The notes: generated by a model from the letters alone, not told the origin. 64,000 nt of DNA from Cordylochernes scorpioides (GCA_030710605.1 CP092877.1:69285598-69349597); one strand, 5' to 3'. Numbered from the stretch's first letter, positions 22,073 through 34,227 are shown. Made by a program: numbers and translations.

Positions 22073-22639
22073 GTAAAGTATTCGTCAATAGATTTGAGAT
22101 TTAAAAATATTTTACTGACATGATACACAAGTCAATGGTGGTATTATAAAATATTCATAGAGGGATAAAATAAGAGAGGAAACTATATACAGTTAGGTAA
22201 AGTCCAGGAGAATCTCCCAAAGACAAAGAGTCCTTCTCCAGAGACAGTAAGGGGGGTTTCACGTTCTCCCCTCATCTCAATAGAGAGGCCATCTTGGAAC
22301 GCTATTTTACCCTGTTCTGAATAATTCTCTTCAATAGTGGAAACATTTATTTAATAAAAATTAAGGTAGGGGGGAATCGTCGACAAAGTTATCCCCACGT
22401 TACATAGTTACAGTAATAAAGAAGAGAGAGTTGGCCCACAGCGACATTTCCCCCAGGCTGTGGTGTCGCCGGGTCAATCTCCGCTTTATTGGCGGGAGAA
22501 GTAATTGCCCCTCGCACTAAACATCCGCCGTTTGGGCTGTTTACCTCTTCACGATATACCCCGCAGCGAGCGAGCGATCGGTGGATCCACCGCATTTATT
22601 TCACACATTTCACATCAATTGATTTTAATCTCATGGACA
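22073..22639. other. Intergenic DNA
   Basis: No gene supported. A GATTTAAAAATATTTTACTGACATGATACACAAGTCAA block at 22090-22130 recurs near 28230-28275 and 28705-28745, so it is part of a diverged repeat. Confidence 0.4.
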
Positions 22640-22760
22640 TTATAAGTAACAATTAAAAAGGTTTCCAGAGATGAGTTTCTTTTCCATTTTAAAACCAACT
22701 TAAGCTTTCAGGCATCTCTGCTCTTCTTCAGGAGAACATATATAATGAATAAAACGCCGC
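22640..22760 (-). mobile_element. Penelope-like 3' end with hammerhead-like motif, copy 1
   Basis: Minus strand: AAAACG... then CTCCTGAAGAAGAGC, a variable loop, CTGAAAGCTTAAG, then TTTCTCATCTCTGGAAACC. CTGAAGA and GAAA match the hammerhead core CUGANGA/GAAA, and AGCT after GAA can form a self-complementary stem III. Helix I is weak in this copy. Related copies: 47130-47260, 58588-58830, 62145-62215. Confidence 0.5.
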
Positions 22761-23589
22761 CTGATGCCAAAAAAGAACTAATTTCCGGAAATCTTTTCAA
22801 TTGTTAACATAGATATACATTTACCACAAACAAAAGGTGAAAGATAGGCCTTGTTGACTCATCACTGTCCTGAAAATTCCCAGCAGTTTGGTCAGTTTAT
22901 TCTAAACCACCTTTTGTCTCTAAAATATTCTTGTATAGGAGAATTTACAGTTTAAGGTTGATTATTCTCGAATGAAATTGTGTAAATTACATACAACATC
23001 AACTTTCTACAGTTTATTTCATCTCTACAGCGAGACCCCTCTTCTTGAAGAAAAATAAAGAGGACAGTATATAGATGTAGTAAAAATTATGTACATATTT
23101 ACTCCTTGAATACATATATCGTTCAAATGTCAGGGGAAAATGGCGCCGATTTATCAAATGTCACAGAACTCATAGAGACAATATATGAAGCAAATAAAGA
23201 AACATTGCCATTTTTAAAACGTTAGCTTTGGGACTAATATTATTGTACTTTTATCATTTGAAACATGGCAAATGTGTTGTCTATCTAGCGATCTATTTCT
23301 TCTATACCTATCTTTCACGATCAATCATACAAGTGTATAGTAAAAACGTTTTTTTCAAATCGATAATCTCGATAATTTTTCATCGTTAAAGTATAATTTG
23401 GTTATCTAGCTTTTGTTGTTCTTGCTACAAGAGATAACATTTTATCGACTTTATTTTTTTAGTGCTATTTTTAATCTTTGACGTCATTGAGAAAGAATTC
23501 TCAAAGATAAATTTGATCACATGTTTCCTACATTACTGTACGATGGCAAATTGTATTTCTCTCTCCGGCCAAACTATTATTAAAAAAAA

Positions 23590-23742
23590 AAAAAAGGCAT
23601 CTCCTTATCGTGCAGCTGAAAGGTACTGATGGCTTGCGCCATCTATCGGAATAAATATCAACAATTCGTTCATTTTTAAATATTCTGAAATGGCTTGCGT
23701 CATCAGCAACTTTCAGCTGTGCGATAAGGAGATGCCTTTTTC
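23590..23742. mobile_element. Foldback MITE, 'AAAGGCATCTCCTTATCG' family
   Basis: Inverted arms AAAAAGGCATCTCCTTATCG (left) and CGATAAGGAGATGCCTTTTT (right), continuing as GCAGCTGAAAG / CTTTCAGCTG and TGGCTTGCG repeats inside. A lone end lies near 63568-63586. Confidence 0.7.
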
Positions 23743-23894
23743 TTAATTTATCAACCTTATCTCAGTGCAATTTTACATTTGTACTTTTTTTTTTTTTTCA
23801 CAAACTATTATAGTTTAAATAGTGTGAGGGGAAGAGGGAATGTGTGATACAAAACAAATATTAAACTCAGACAGAAAGAACAGACCATTGGCGA

Positions 23895-23936
23895 GATCAG
23901 ACTTTCCACTTTCTTAAGTTTTTGTCAATGAGTGTA
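23895..23936. repeat. Half copy of the 'CACTCATGGACAAAACTT' MITE
   Basis: ACTTTCCACTTTCTTAAGTT followed by TTTGTCAATGAGTGTA, matching one terminus of the family; the other end is missing. Confidence 0.5.
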
Positions 23937-24312
23937 AATGACACGTTATGGTTCACACACAAACAAAGAGGTTCTACGTAGAAATCCATGTGGCGACACT
24001 TCAATCCATCGATGCTGCCCCAACAACCACCTTGTTTCATCCAGTAGACAGACTCGCTCTCCTTGAACCACGCCGCTTATTCAATACCTGATTGGTGGAC
24101 GGACACTTTGTTGGCTTCGCTGACCCTTTGTCTGGCTGGCTACAAACTGTAAACACAAACGTTGTTTCTAAACCTGTAGAAGAACAGAAATAGATGGTCG
24201 AAAGCTTGGACTAACGAAAAACAAACTATTCACATTCTCCTTATTTTTGTTTCTCGATATATACATGAAAAAACAATAGAAAATAATAATGAGTGGGTCA
24301 GGTATTGATATT

Positions 24313-24531
24313 AAAAATAAAGAAAGCCTATCCTGACCAGGAGCACATGTGCTTTACAGAAGGCAGAGCGCCATCTGGTGGATCAGAAATCCACTAAACA
24401 TTGATTTAGCCTGTTCCCTGATATTTGGCCAACCCAATTTTCAATGTTTAGTTGATTTCTGTTCCACCAGATGGCGCTCTGCTTTCTGTAAAGCACATGT
24501 GCTCCTGGTCAGGATATGCTTTCTTTATTTT
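24313..24531. mobile_element. Foldback MITE, 'TATCCTGACCAGGAGCACAT' family
   Basis: About 90-bp inverted arms (24313-24403 and 24442-24531) with few mismatches, including GTGCTTTACAGAAGGCAGAG and AGCGCCATCTGGTGGA. The spacer is about 40 bp. No coding capacity. Confidence 0.75.
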
Positions 24532-24719
24532 TCGATATATATTGCTACTTTATAACTAGTTACTGTGCGGTTATCTTATAGGAACGTTTAGGTGTTAGAG
24601 ATAAGCAAGTTCACGTAAAACGTATTGGCACTCTTCTATTGTTTAAACTTCTATTCAATAACAAAGACCAAGATGTAAATATGCACAGGAGAGACCATTT
24701 CGATGAGTAGAACCACGCT

Positions 24720-24800
24720 TCTTTATGCTCGAGGAGCATGAACTCATGGAATTCGTGTAATCTTTACACAAGGGGGATAAGAAACAACAACAACAATAAC
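24720..24800 (+). repeat. Dispersed repeat related to 46060-46130
   Basis: GAATTCGTGTAATCTTTACA then CAAGGGGGATAAGAAACAAC matches the reverse complement of 46060-46130, including the (AAC)n stretch. Confidence 0.5.
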
Positions 24801-25639
24801 AACGCTTTTTTCTACCCAGCGTTCACAATTTCGATCTATGTTTATTCTATAAATAAAATATATTGGGAAGTTTTAGAAAACACACACAGTTTTGAAGAAT
24901 GCGTCCATATATATCAAACTTTCTCAAAAAGAACCTTATAGATGATACAAAAAACATATACTGTTATGGGAATACAGAAGTCATGAAGAACCTAAAGTAC
25001 CAAATTAGCTAGGAAGGCAACAGGTAAAAAGGTCGTAATACAGAAAGGTCGTTATATGCCCTTATATGGAAATATGATTCTACTAAGTAAGAAATTGAAA
25101 TGCCCGTAATCTGAAGGTACGACACATCATTAATACTCTTTCGGAAATCCCGCATAAATAGATTGCACACTTCTCCCTAACTTGTTTTAAAATATCTTCA
25201 TTCTAGGGAGATTAAAGCATCGAGCATTAATCGCATGTAACGTCGACTTATTTGCATATAATATGAGTTGCATAGACATATATGTTTATACTATATATGT
25301 AATTTATTTTTGTATCGTGTTTTTGCATATTGAATATATATTTGATTTACATATAGCTAAATTTTATATTCGCACGAAAAGGTATTTAATTTGCAAATGT
25401 ATCGTGATTATTTGCATATACCTGTGCATATACCCCATCACCCTAAAGGCTAAAGTACGGGCAAGCTGGTGTCACAAGAGTACGCCATATCCCGGGGAAG
25501 TGTTTATCAACATGAGACGGAAGGGGATCTCCGGGCCACCACCATAACACCTTCCCTTGGAAGTCTCCTTGCTCATTTGGATTGTTGTTGCATAGACGCC
25601 TGGCTACTTGATGGCTGTGAATCCTCTTGGGTGTGAATC

Positions 25640-25830
25640 CGTGCGGATGCAACTTTTTTAGAGGCGATTGATTCGGTTGTCTTATTCCTCTTGCGGTAGT
25701 CACAGGTTCGATTCCGTGTGGATGCAACTTTTTTTTTTTTTTTTTTTGAGACGACTGGTTTGGGGGGTTTTATTCCTTTTGGGGTAGTCACAGGTTCGAT
25801 TCCGCGTGGACGCTACTTTTTTTCCAAAAA
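25640..25830 (+). repeat. Tandem tRNA-like repeat, about three units
   Basis: Three B-box-bearing units; the second and third read GTAGTCACAGGTTCGATTCC followed by GTGTGGATGCAACTTTTT or GCGTGGACGCTACTTTTT. Each ends in a T run like a Pol III terminator. Looks like a tandem array of the 3' halves of a tRNA-derived SINE. Confidence 0.5.
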
Positions 25831-26626
25831 TATGTTTTGAAAAGTGTGACATGGTAAAGTATATGCTATTTACCATTCGTCAACACGGCGGTATTTTTTG
25901 TTTTCCACGCAAAAAAAAAAAATGCATTTGATTAACCCAGGTTCCTGGAGCGTAAACACTAAAAATAAACAACGTACGTATGTTGAAATGGAAAACGTTG
26001 ATGAACTAACACTGTGAGATTCCACTAAAAATAACAAAATTCAAGAAATATTTTGACGCTCTACATGATAAAAGAAAGGATTAAATTAATTTGCAGCTTT
26101 AAATGAAGTTCTGATTTGATAATGGTGCAACCAGAACATTGTATTTGACCCCCTCTTGTTACTTATTTTTAAATTCTTTATATTTTATTTTTGTAAGCTG
26201 TTTATCCATTGCTGTGGGTATAGTTAATATGTCCTAAATCGATTATATATAGTGTATTATTCAGTTAAAAAGTAGGTCAATTTTAGCGTGTTGCATACCA
26301 CATTAATTATGCAAATATGTATTAACATATATATATAGCGGGGCATTAAACAGTGAAGCGCTTTAAGTTTCACGTAATTGTATACTGATGTTAACTGGAG
26401 GCTATAAAATACTAATGGGTATAGCTAATAAAATGTCTTTAAGTACCTTTGCTAAGCGGGAGTTTCCCCTTCGATCACATGTTCTTATTTACATATTGTG
26501 TGGGATTTTACATAGTTGCAACATGTGCAGCTCGGACCGTCGGTAGATGAAACAATGGAAACGTGATAAATATGCAAATTGATACGAATCTACTAACTTT
26601 ACAGAGACGATCTATAGATGGCTCAT

Positions 26627-26712
26627 TTATTTATTTCAATTCAAAACGCTATGTTCCCCTAGGGACACTTGCGCTAAATGTACATACAAATATAACAAAT
26701 AAAATATTCAAC
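26627..26712 (+). repeat. Dispersed repeat, 'AAGCGCTATATCCCGC' family, diverged copy
   Basis: AAAACGCTATGTTCCCCTAG followed by GGACACTTGCGCTAAA aligns with 5192-5316. Confidence 0.4.
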
Positions 26713-27299
26713 ATGGAAAGATATACAGAAAGCGACTTAGAAAGATTCAAAAATACTATTCACATATAGAGATATTCTTTAAATTTTATTTACAGTTACA
26801 TCATTAAATTTAAAATATATACATATATACACACATATACACGCATACACCTATAGATGGCTCATAGTGTCTTAGAAAAAGATATATTTTGAAATTTTAA
26901 AATGTAACACACCGAGAATTGTGTCTACCGTCCCTGAGAACACCATTGGCTATCTCTGCCCCCACGTGACAAGCTGTAGATCACGTGATATGGGCAGCAC
27001 TGACAGTTAAGTTAATTGGTCCATTGTGGGGAGTTTTGACATTTTTCTTTCTATCTATCTGTCTATCTGTCCTCGGGAAGGTGCCTCGTAGCAAACCATT
27101 CCTTCAGAGAGAATGGCGTTTCTATAGAAGACCGGAAAGTTCTCTATATATATGTTATAAAAAGAAAAATGGAGATTTCTGTTGTATTTTGGAATTAGAT
27201 TGATATATTGAATTATTATTATTTGTTGCTTGATTTTGGTATCCATGAGTATGTTACGATATTGTTTTATTTGAGCTAAGGAATATATATGAAAAACAT

Positions 27300-27480
27300 A
27301 ATTTGATAAAAGTACCGCCTGGCTTAAGACGAGTAGAACAAGGAAAACAAAAACTTATTTACATAATGTAAAAAGATTTGAGCCGGCCAACGGGAAACAA
27401 CAACAACGAGTTTTTATAGGGGAAGTGTGACCTCTGGCGGTCGATTTAACAGAGTATTTGTATCTATGAAATGTAATTTT
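27300..27480 (-). repeat. Dispersed repeat shared with 42540-42920
   Basis: The reverse complement matches the 42540-42920 repeat, including GTTAAATCGACCGCCAGAGG and TCCTTGTTCTACTCG. This copy lacks the GGGGCTCAAAAATCAT modules inserted in the other. Confidence 0.55.
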
Positions 27481-28687
27481 TTTTTAAATAAAATAATATT
27501 TTAATATAACATATATATTGTCAGAACTTTTAAAGTGACATCTAATTTTAATAATTTTTGCTCTATTATTAGGGTTTTTTTTTTTTTAGGTTCAAATGTT
27601 TTTTTTTTTTTTAAGTTTATAAAAATTATTTTAGGTAAATATTTCTTGTGGGATATAGTTGATGTTTTATTAAGCCCGTTGAAGAGATATTATCACTTGA
27701 AAGCTAGCGTTTTGAAATGAAAAGAAACTCATTGTGAGAAAATATTTTGTAATTTTAAAATATTTTTCACAATTTTATCATGAATAGAGAATTATAAAAA
27801 TTATGTTAAAAAGTGTATCTCACTCTTTTAACGCTGTATTGAATCTTTTACATTCTTGATTTTAACTTGTGATTTATGTTTGTGTGTGGTTTATCTCGAT
27901 ACTAATAAAAAAAAATAACTTTAAAAAAATAGAATGAAATGTTCTGGTGATACACACTCTTCTTGGGGATAGAAAGAAGGTGTCTGATCACACCACCAGT
28001 TACTCTCGTCCTCAGCTAACCTACCATCCATCATCACATATTACCGGTGGACGAGATTATTTCTCCCCATTGCCGTCAGAGACTCTCGGTTTACCGTATC
28101 ACGTTACTGTAGCCACGCTGTGTGTGTTGTTCTCTCAGCTCTGATGTTGGGACTTCCAGCCTGGTCTATCTCGACACATTTGTCTGTCTGTCTGTCTGTT
28201 TGGTCTATTATTTCGACTTAGAGAGAGAGATTGAGATTTAAAAATATATTTTATTGATATCATACACAAGTCAACTTCTGATCTAAGGGAAGAAAACCAA
28301 CTTTACCTGACTAATACAAAACAAGCTGCTTGCGCAATAAAGACCAATACATCAAGTTTAATAGATTCTGCAGGATGTATATTTTGAGGCGAAAGTGTTG
28401 ACTGTACATATTTCAAGCTACTACTTATAATTAATATATGTAAAATTTAACATCGAACGTTTAATTTTAATGATTTCCGATGTTCAATTGTATTAATTGT
28501 ATATAATTTAAAATATACACGCAATTATCAAAATTGTGGATATGGCGTGTCTCTCCCCCAACTGTTAAATAAATAAATAAATGGTAGTATTATATATAAT
28601 AATTATAAAAAGAGGGATAAAAGATTAAATATATACAGTTATGTACAGTCTAGGAGATTCCCCCAACGACAAAGAGTCTTCCAAGTA

Positions 28688-28977
28688 GAGAGAGAGAGAG
28701 ATTTTTGAGATTTAAAAATATAATTTTTATTGATATCATACATACACACGAGAGAGAGAGATTGAAACTGATTTATTACAAAGTTCATATAAGATTATAT
28801 AAGGTTAAATACAGAATAAATAGGAATAGGAATAGATATGATTGTAAGAGAGAGAGAGAGAACGCTTCACGATTTTGCGTGTCATCCTTGCGCAGGGGCC
28901 ATGCTAATCCTCTCTGTATCGCTCCAATTTCAGTATATGTACCGCCGAACAAGCGTGTAGAGAGAGAGAGAGAGAGT
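28688..28977 (+). repeat. Interrupted (GA)n microsatellite
   Basis: GAGAGAGA runs at 28688-28700, 28752-28763, 28846-28861 and 28957-28975, partly from duplication of the TTTAAAAATATA..TTTATTGATATCATACA block. A U6 retrocopy sits inside. Confidence 0.8.
28861..28958 (-). pseudogene. U6 snRNA retropseudogene
   Basis: The minus strand contains ATTAGCATGGCCCCTGCGCA and AGGATGACACGCAAAATCGT, the conserved U6 region, plus TACATATACTGAAATTGGAG. The 5' end is altered (ACACGCTTGTTCGGCGG) and the 3' end stops at GAAGCGTT. It is flanked by GA repeats. No T-run terminator, so I call it a retrocopy. Confidence 0.85.
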
Positions 28978-29579
28978 CAATGGTAGAATATATATAGGAG
29001 ATAAAATAAAATATATATATAAAAAGAGAGATAATTGAAAAAATAGTAAAAAAGATAAAATAAAAGAGGAAACTAATTATAAAAGGGAAACTAAATAAGA
29101 GAAAGAATGTGTGAGATTGTTTATTAATGTCCAAATCAAAAATATCTCTCTTTAACACAACTTTTCTTTGTTCAGAAACAACGAGTGCCTTTTTGAAAGA
29201 CATTTCGCATATTTCATAAGCTCGTTCCGAAGTAAAAAAAAATAGATAATTTTTCTTTATTAATATTGGAAGCTTTTAGGTAAGTCCTTGTTCCTCAGTT
29301 CTATATTGTACAAGGTGTAGTAAAATAATGATACAAATGTTTGTATTTGGCAAGTTTGCCTGGGGAGAATGATACACGTGGAGATCAAATCAAAATATTA
29401 AAGGAGATTTCATAATTGTTTTATGGATGCTTCAAACGTTCATTTTTCACAGTGTCTGTATGGCAATATGAATGAAATTGATCATTGTTGTCGTTAAAAC
29501 AATGACTTGAGGAAGAAATGGCTTAAATGGAGGTAAAATTTCTCTTGGATATGTAAAAAATGTCTGTGTGTGACATCTA

Positions 29580-29690
29580 AAGTAAAACCTCCCATAAGAG
29601 ACCTACTAGAGAAATATGGATACTCGCCTGGTCTCTCCTGGAGGTGTGGTCTCTCATTTGGAGCTAAGTTGGATGCTGTGTAATTTTGTT
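29580..29690. repeat. Pogo-like MITE remnant
   Basis: AGTAAAACCTCCCATAAGAG and, inverted, CTCTCCTGGAGGTGTGGTCTCTC; the GTAAAACCTCC start is typical of short pogo/Tigger-type elements. No clear right end. Confidence 0.35.
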
Positions 29691-30404
29691 TAAGGTGGTC
29701 GTTCTTTTCAGGTGAGTCGATCTATGGAAGGAGAGAACTCTTTAGTAAAGTTTTAACTTCTAACGCTTTCTCCCCTAACTGTGAATTTTAGCAAAAAAAA
29801 ATTGAAAAGTCACATATTTGCATAGTTGCTGTACTGATTTGCATAAAGGATTATTTATATACATATCTTCCACAGCTCTGTTAGAATCGTTGTCTTGATC
29901 AAGAAGAGCGTATTCCTCGTTGGAATAAAAGAGGTTTCGTAGAGATCCAAGATGTTCCTCATTTATTATAAGTACGATGTTCTCAATGAATTGTGATAAT
30001 TTTATAAGGGAAAAGGGCCATTATGTAAATGTGTTGTCGCTTAAACTGAGTTCACCCCTTGTTTGTCCGATTTAAGTCCTGAGATTGACGCAGAGTTTAA
30101 TTTGAAGGTTTGCAGTTTTTACTTCCTCTTTGTTTCTTTTTCTAGCTAGCGTAATTTTTTGTGTGTGTCGTTAACTTGGGTGATGTCTCACTGGATGCGT
30201 TTTTTTGTCCGTGCCCAATGTCATCTGATGTCCATTGTATTCGTCATTCGAAGGAAAGCATCGGCGTGTGATTCATCCTTTTTTTAATTCTACTTCCTTC
30301 CTTCCTCCTCAATTCTGGTCACGTAGCTCTTCTCCTGGAAGATCTCTCTGACAGAACGGCGCTGGTCTCTCTCGAGAGTATCCAAACAAGATGGTTAGAG
30401 TAGT

Positions 30405-30500
30405 TGTTGTTGTCGTGTCCAATGAAGAGCCTCAGATGTCTCCATGCATCTCTATCACAGCAGAAGCAATGTCCACTATCTTGGGTGTTTGGAAAATGGG
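30405..30500 (+). repeat. Dispersed monomer of the 115-bp tandem repeat
   Basis: GTCCAATGAAGAGCCTCAGA then TGTCTCCATGCATCTCTATC matches the units at 37383-38095. Confidence 0.7.
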
Positions 30501-30789
30501 TGCTGTGTGGACACGTTAGTCACCTTGGAAACGAACCAGAATTTGTTAGAGTAGTTGTTTGCATTAAAAATAGAGTTAAACCTCCCTATAACGACCCACT
30601 AAAAGACCACCATATTTTCTCTCTGGGCACTCCCTATCGTTATCTTATTTTTACAAATTTGTGTATGAAATAGGTTAAACTGTATACAAATCTTTGGTTG
30701 GCATGAACGATGTTCCTCCAATTTTCTCTGTCCCCTGCGATTCTCTGGATGATGGGCTATTGAGATTTGTAAGATCGTTTAATAATACC

Positions 30790-31000
30790 ATCAAGCAATC
30801 CACAGTTAAGTTTCTTGCACCATTTTTATATCTATCTTTCAGGCTTACATGTCCTTCAACAGGAACACCTAGAAGTATAACTTCTAGATAACTATTCACA
30901 TCGGCGTGTATGGTGCTAGGTGCTCTCCTGTTGAAAGGCATATTAGCCTGAAAGAGAGAAAAATAAAAACGATACAAGAAACTTATCCCTAGATTGCTTA
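30790..31000. repeat. Foldback repeat with splice-acceptor-like arms
   Basis: Arms 30790-30880 and 30905-31000 are inverted: both read TTTCTTG...TTTTTAT...CTTTCAGGCT toward the centre, then CAACAGGA..CACCTAG. The minus strand across it is open (30977 to 30675) with ANMPFNRRAPSTIHADV, but the symmetric arms make a gene unlikely. Confidence 0.4.
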
Positions 31001-31051
31001 TTGATACAGTTAAACCTGTCTATAGCGTCTCCTCTAAATAGCGCCTTCCTC

Positions 31052-31178
31052 TCTATAGCACCCGATAGTACACGCTTGTTCGACGGTACATATACGAAAA
31101 TAGGAACGATACTGAGATTAGCATGGCCCCTGCTCAAGGATGACACGCAAAATCGTGAAGCGTTCTATAGCACCCGAT
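31052..31178 (+). pseudogene. U6 snRNA retropseudogene with 15-bp target duplication
   Basis: The U6 body at 31067-31163 has GGAACGATACTGAGATTAGC, ATGGCCCCTGCTCAAGGATG and ACACGCAAAATCGTGAAGCG. It is flanked by perfect 15-bp direct repeats TCTATAGCACCCGAT (31052-31066 and 31164-31178). The duplication and the 3' loss after GAAGCG(T) show LINE-mediated retrotransposition. The host site is a pogo-like MITE (CAGTTAAACCTGTCTATAGC at 31009). Confidence 0.9.
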
Positions 31179-31279
31179 TTTAAATACGTAATACGATGCG
31201 ATTTACATTAAAAGTGGCCTGTTTATAGCACCCCCTCTCTATAGCACCCTATTTTGGTGAGTCCCAAGAGGGGGTTATA

Positions 31280-33261
31280 AAATTATAAGTCAGGGATGAA
31301 CATTTATTGTAAGTTCATGTTTGATATATTGTCAGTATTGGAGTGTTTTCTTGCGCCGTTGGCAGTAGAGCCAGTTGATGTAAGGTACAGAAGGAGGATG
31401 TCTCAGGAAGTGTCGCCCAAGCCACTCCAATTATAGACTGCGTCGTCCATTAGCGAATTGATGCTGTCAGCTAGAATGGTCTGTGATGGGTGGTAGCATT
31501 ACTGATCTACTCTAAGTCAGTTAACTTTATTTGCTCTAACTTATCTACAAAGTGAACAAACTCTATACACACAATGTTAGAATAGAAGACATCGTTAATT
31601 GAGCATGCTCTTTTGAATAACCTAAATAGGATGTTCTGAAGATTATTTGTTGGTTGGAAGTTTTGTCTGTAAAATTATATTTGCATCAATCATTCCTCTG
31701 AGGATAGTGTCAGCGAGTCACTGAAACTTCAGGAATTAAATAAAAAAATTTATGTTGACATAAATTTTACAAACAAAGTTGGATGCTTCATGAGGGAGAT
31801 TCAATGTGTTTTGCTAGAGGTAGCCAAGATAAGGTATTGACAAGATTAGATGTTTCTATTAGTCCACGGACTTAAGAAATATAGTTTATTATACATACCC
31901 TACAATATCCTACTGACTGACTACTAGCATAATTGTGCCGTTATATATCTACATATTCCTATAGCAATCATTGAGTATGCAAAGAGATATTTACATTTCT
32001 ACAAATATACAAACCTGCAAATACACTACACAATACTAAAAAGAGGTTGTATTTCTAAATGAAAGCCTCTCTCTTTCGATAATAATTTGAACAAACTGGT
32101 TCAAATATAAGTAGACGTTTTAAAAATAAGAATAAATGAGATATTTGAGATTATAAATGAAAGTAGGTTTAAATAGTCGCTGGACATCCATAAATGAGGG
32201 AAAGACTAGAAGAAATTCATTTTAAAGGAAACAGATTGTAACTATGAAATATTTGAGTTATAAAAGATAATAGTCGTCTTTGATAGGATCCAATGTAATT
32301 CTGAGTTGACTTTTCTTCATAAGATTATAGTTTCAAGCCCGTGTTTTGAACTGAGATAATGAAAGAGGTGAAGTAAGTAGTCAACAACAACAAAAAGGCT
32401 TTTAATAGGGCCCATTGCCCTGTATGGATTCGCCATACAACAACAAAATAATACAGTAATTTTTTCTCCCTTTCCCCATGTTCACGTGAGCCTTTGTTTG
32501 AAAAGGGATTTATTTACACTTCTGTTCTAAAACTTTCCTCACTACCTCTTTTGTGTATGAATCTATTTACAATTGATCTGTAGAAATTGTAGAGTTCTAT
32601 TGCTATATTTTTCTTTTCTGAAATAGTTCTCAGCGTCTTCAGTGGGTTGCTAAATCTCCAGAAGGTGTTTTTGTGAAGTAAGTAGTCTTCAAGAACACAA
32701 GCGGCTTCAAGACCGCGTGGCGTCAAGTTGGACTCTGACCTCCTGGATTAGATGGCGCGAGAGAGGAATGTGGAGGGAGATAGCCAGCCGCCCATCTGCT
32801 GTTGGCATCCTATCTATCTCGGTGTAGTTAGCTATTTATAAGATGAACCTCCTCTATATACATATCTCCTTAGATATCCATACATCCTGGCCGTTCAAAC
32901 GAACATTGATCAGATATCTTTTTAGTCATTTCCTGAACTTTTCCTTCCCTCCTATACTTTTTCCACATATATGATATGGGTTTGGGATAATGGGTATTTG
33001 AACAATTCTGGAATAATCAACGAATAGTTTATATTTATTCCGACAGATGGTTCAAACCATTATGCAACTTAAAGTTGCATAATAGGAAGATGTTTTTTTT
33101 TTATTTATAACCAATGAATATACAAACACAAATAGCAAAGTGATATTTTTTATACTTTTAAATTCTCTCTATAGAGAGTCTATCAAAGTAAGAGAACACT
33201 TCTCAAGTCCCAAAGTTCGCTCCAGGAAAAAAAATGGAATTTTTAAAATCAAATTGTACGA
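31280..33261. other. Intergenic DNA, no supported gene
   Basis: Short frames only. The minus-strand frame at 32726-32514 (TPRGLEAACVLEDYLLHKNT) has no recognised family. Confidence 0.35.
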
Positions 33262-33380
33262 TCTCTAATGTTTCCATGCGTTGAATAATGTAAATAACTT
33301 ATGTAAATAAACTTTTATCCTTGTTTGGCGTAAGTATCCCTTGCGGGATATAGCGCTTTGGAAATAAAATAATTGTAATA
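33262..33380 (-). repeat. Dispersed repeat, 'AAGCGCTATATCCCGC' family, copy
   Basis: Inverted near-match of 5192-5316, sharing GATCTCTAATGTTTYCATGC and AATAATGTAAATAACTTATG on this strand. Confidence 0.6.
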
Positions 33381-33639
33381 CGAGGATAGAGAACTTATAA
33401 AAAGGTGGAATATACAGATGGTAAAATTGTTACGACGTTTGTTCTTTAAGTCTTTCAAACATCATTGTCCTTCGCTCCACATCCTGGTTGGTCCAAGGAG
33501 TATTGATGTCATTGGAGGCACACACCTCGAGACACATCCTGTTCAAATGCCATTAAGTCCAGGAACCACTGTGTCGAATTGTACCATCATTACCCAGGTC
33601 GCGATTTAGATATCCTTTTTTTCTTTCACAGCAAGGGAA

Positions 33640-33845
33640 GATGGTCGGATATACGTTTTCTATCTTCAATCTTTTGTTTTTGCTTATCCCTAGTATACGT
33701 AGTACAGGCCATGATAATCATGATGGGTAGAGGCTGACGACTGTTTTTTACTGTAAGTGCACCACATTGTCTACACATGTGAAAAGCAGTTCGACTTTGA
33801 AAATTACAAAGGTGCCAGAGCTCCGTTTAGTTACTTTCATTCGCT
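33640..33845 (+). repeat. Dispersed repeat shared with 63210-63395 and 50000-50095
   Basis: GCTTATCCCTAGTATACGTA, GTACAGGCCATGATAATCAT and GTGAAAAGCAGTTCGACTTT recur at 63210-63395; the 50000-50095 copy is inverted. At 63.4 kb the repeat lies next to a tRNA-like head, so it may be a SINE. Confidence 0.55.
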
Positions 33846-34227
33846 GGTGGGGATCTTCAATCTGAAGCTTAACCCCTGTGTACCTATAACGTAGTTGAAA
33901 CACCGAACGTAGCCTAGGATTCGAAAGAAGAATTTAAGATGTTAATGACATTGGTAGTACGTACCCATCTGGGAGAATCCTTTATGAGACGAATGTCCAT
34001 AATAAAGGCATTTTGTTTATGTTGTTGTTGACATTGACTGTACAAATGTACCATCAACAATGGAAAGAAATGAAGGACTAAACTTAGAGAGATATCACAG
34101 TGTGGTTGTAGAGGAAGACAACAAGATTTAATCTAAATAAACTATGCTACCATCATCAGACAAGAGTCCAAACAGCTATGTTCTGATGATGGTTACAATT
34201 CTATTACCTAAACCTCACGCATAATTT

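Noticed and set aside
30675-30977. 100-codon minus-strand frame with splice-acceptor-like start
   Set aside because: The frame spans a foldback; both arms give the same acceptor-like motif, so the openness follows from the repeat.
32514-32726. Minus-strand frame TPRGLEAACVLEDYLLHKNT...
   Set aside because: Codon use resembles coding sequence slightly, but I recognise no domain and see no flanking signals.
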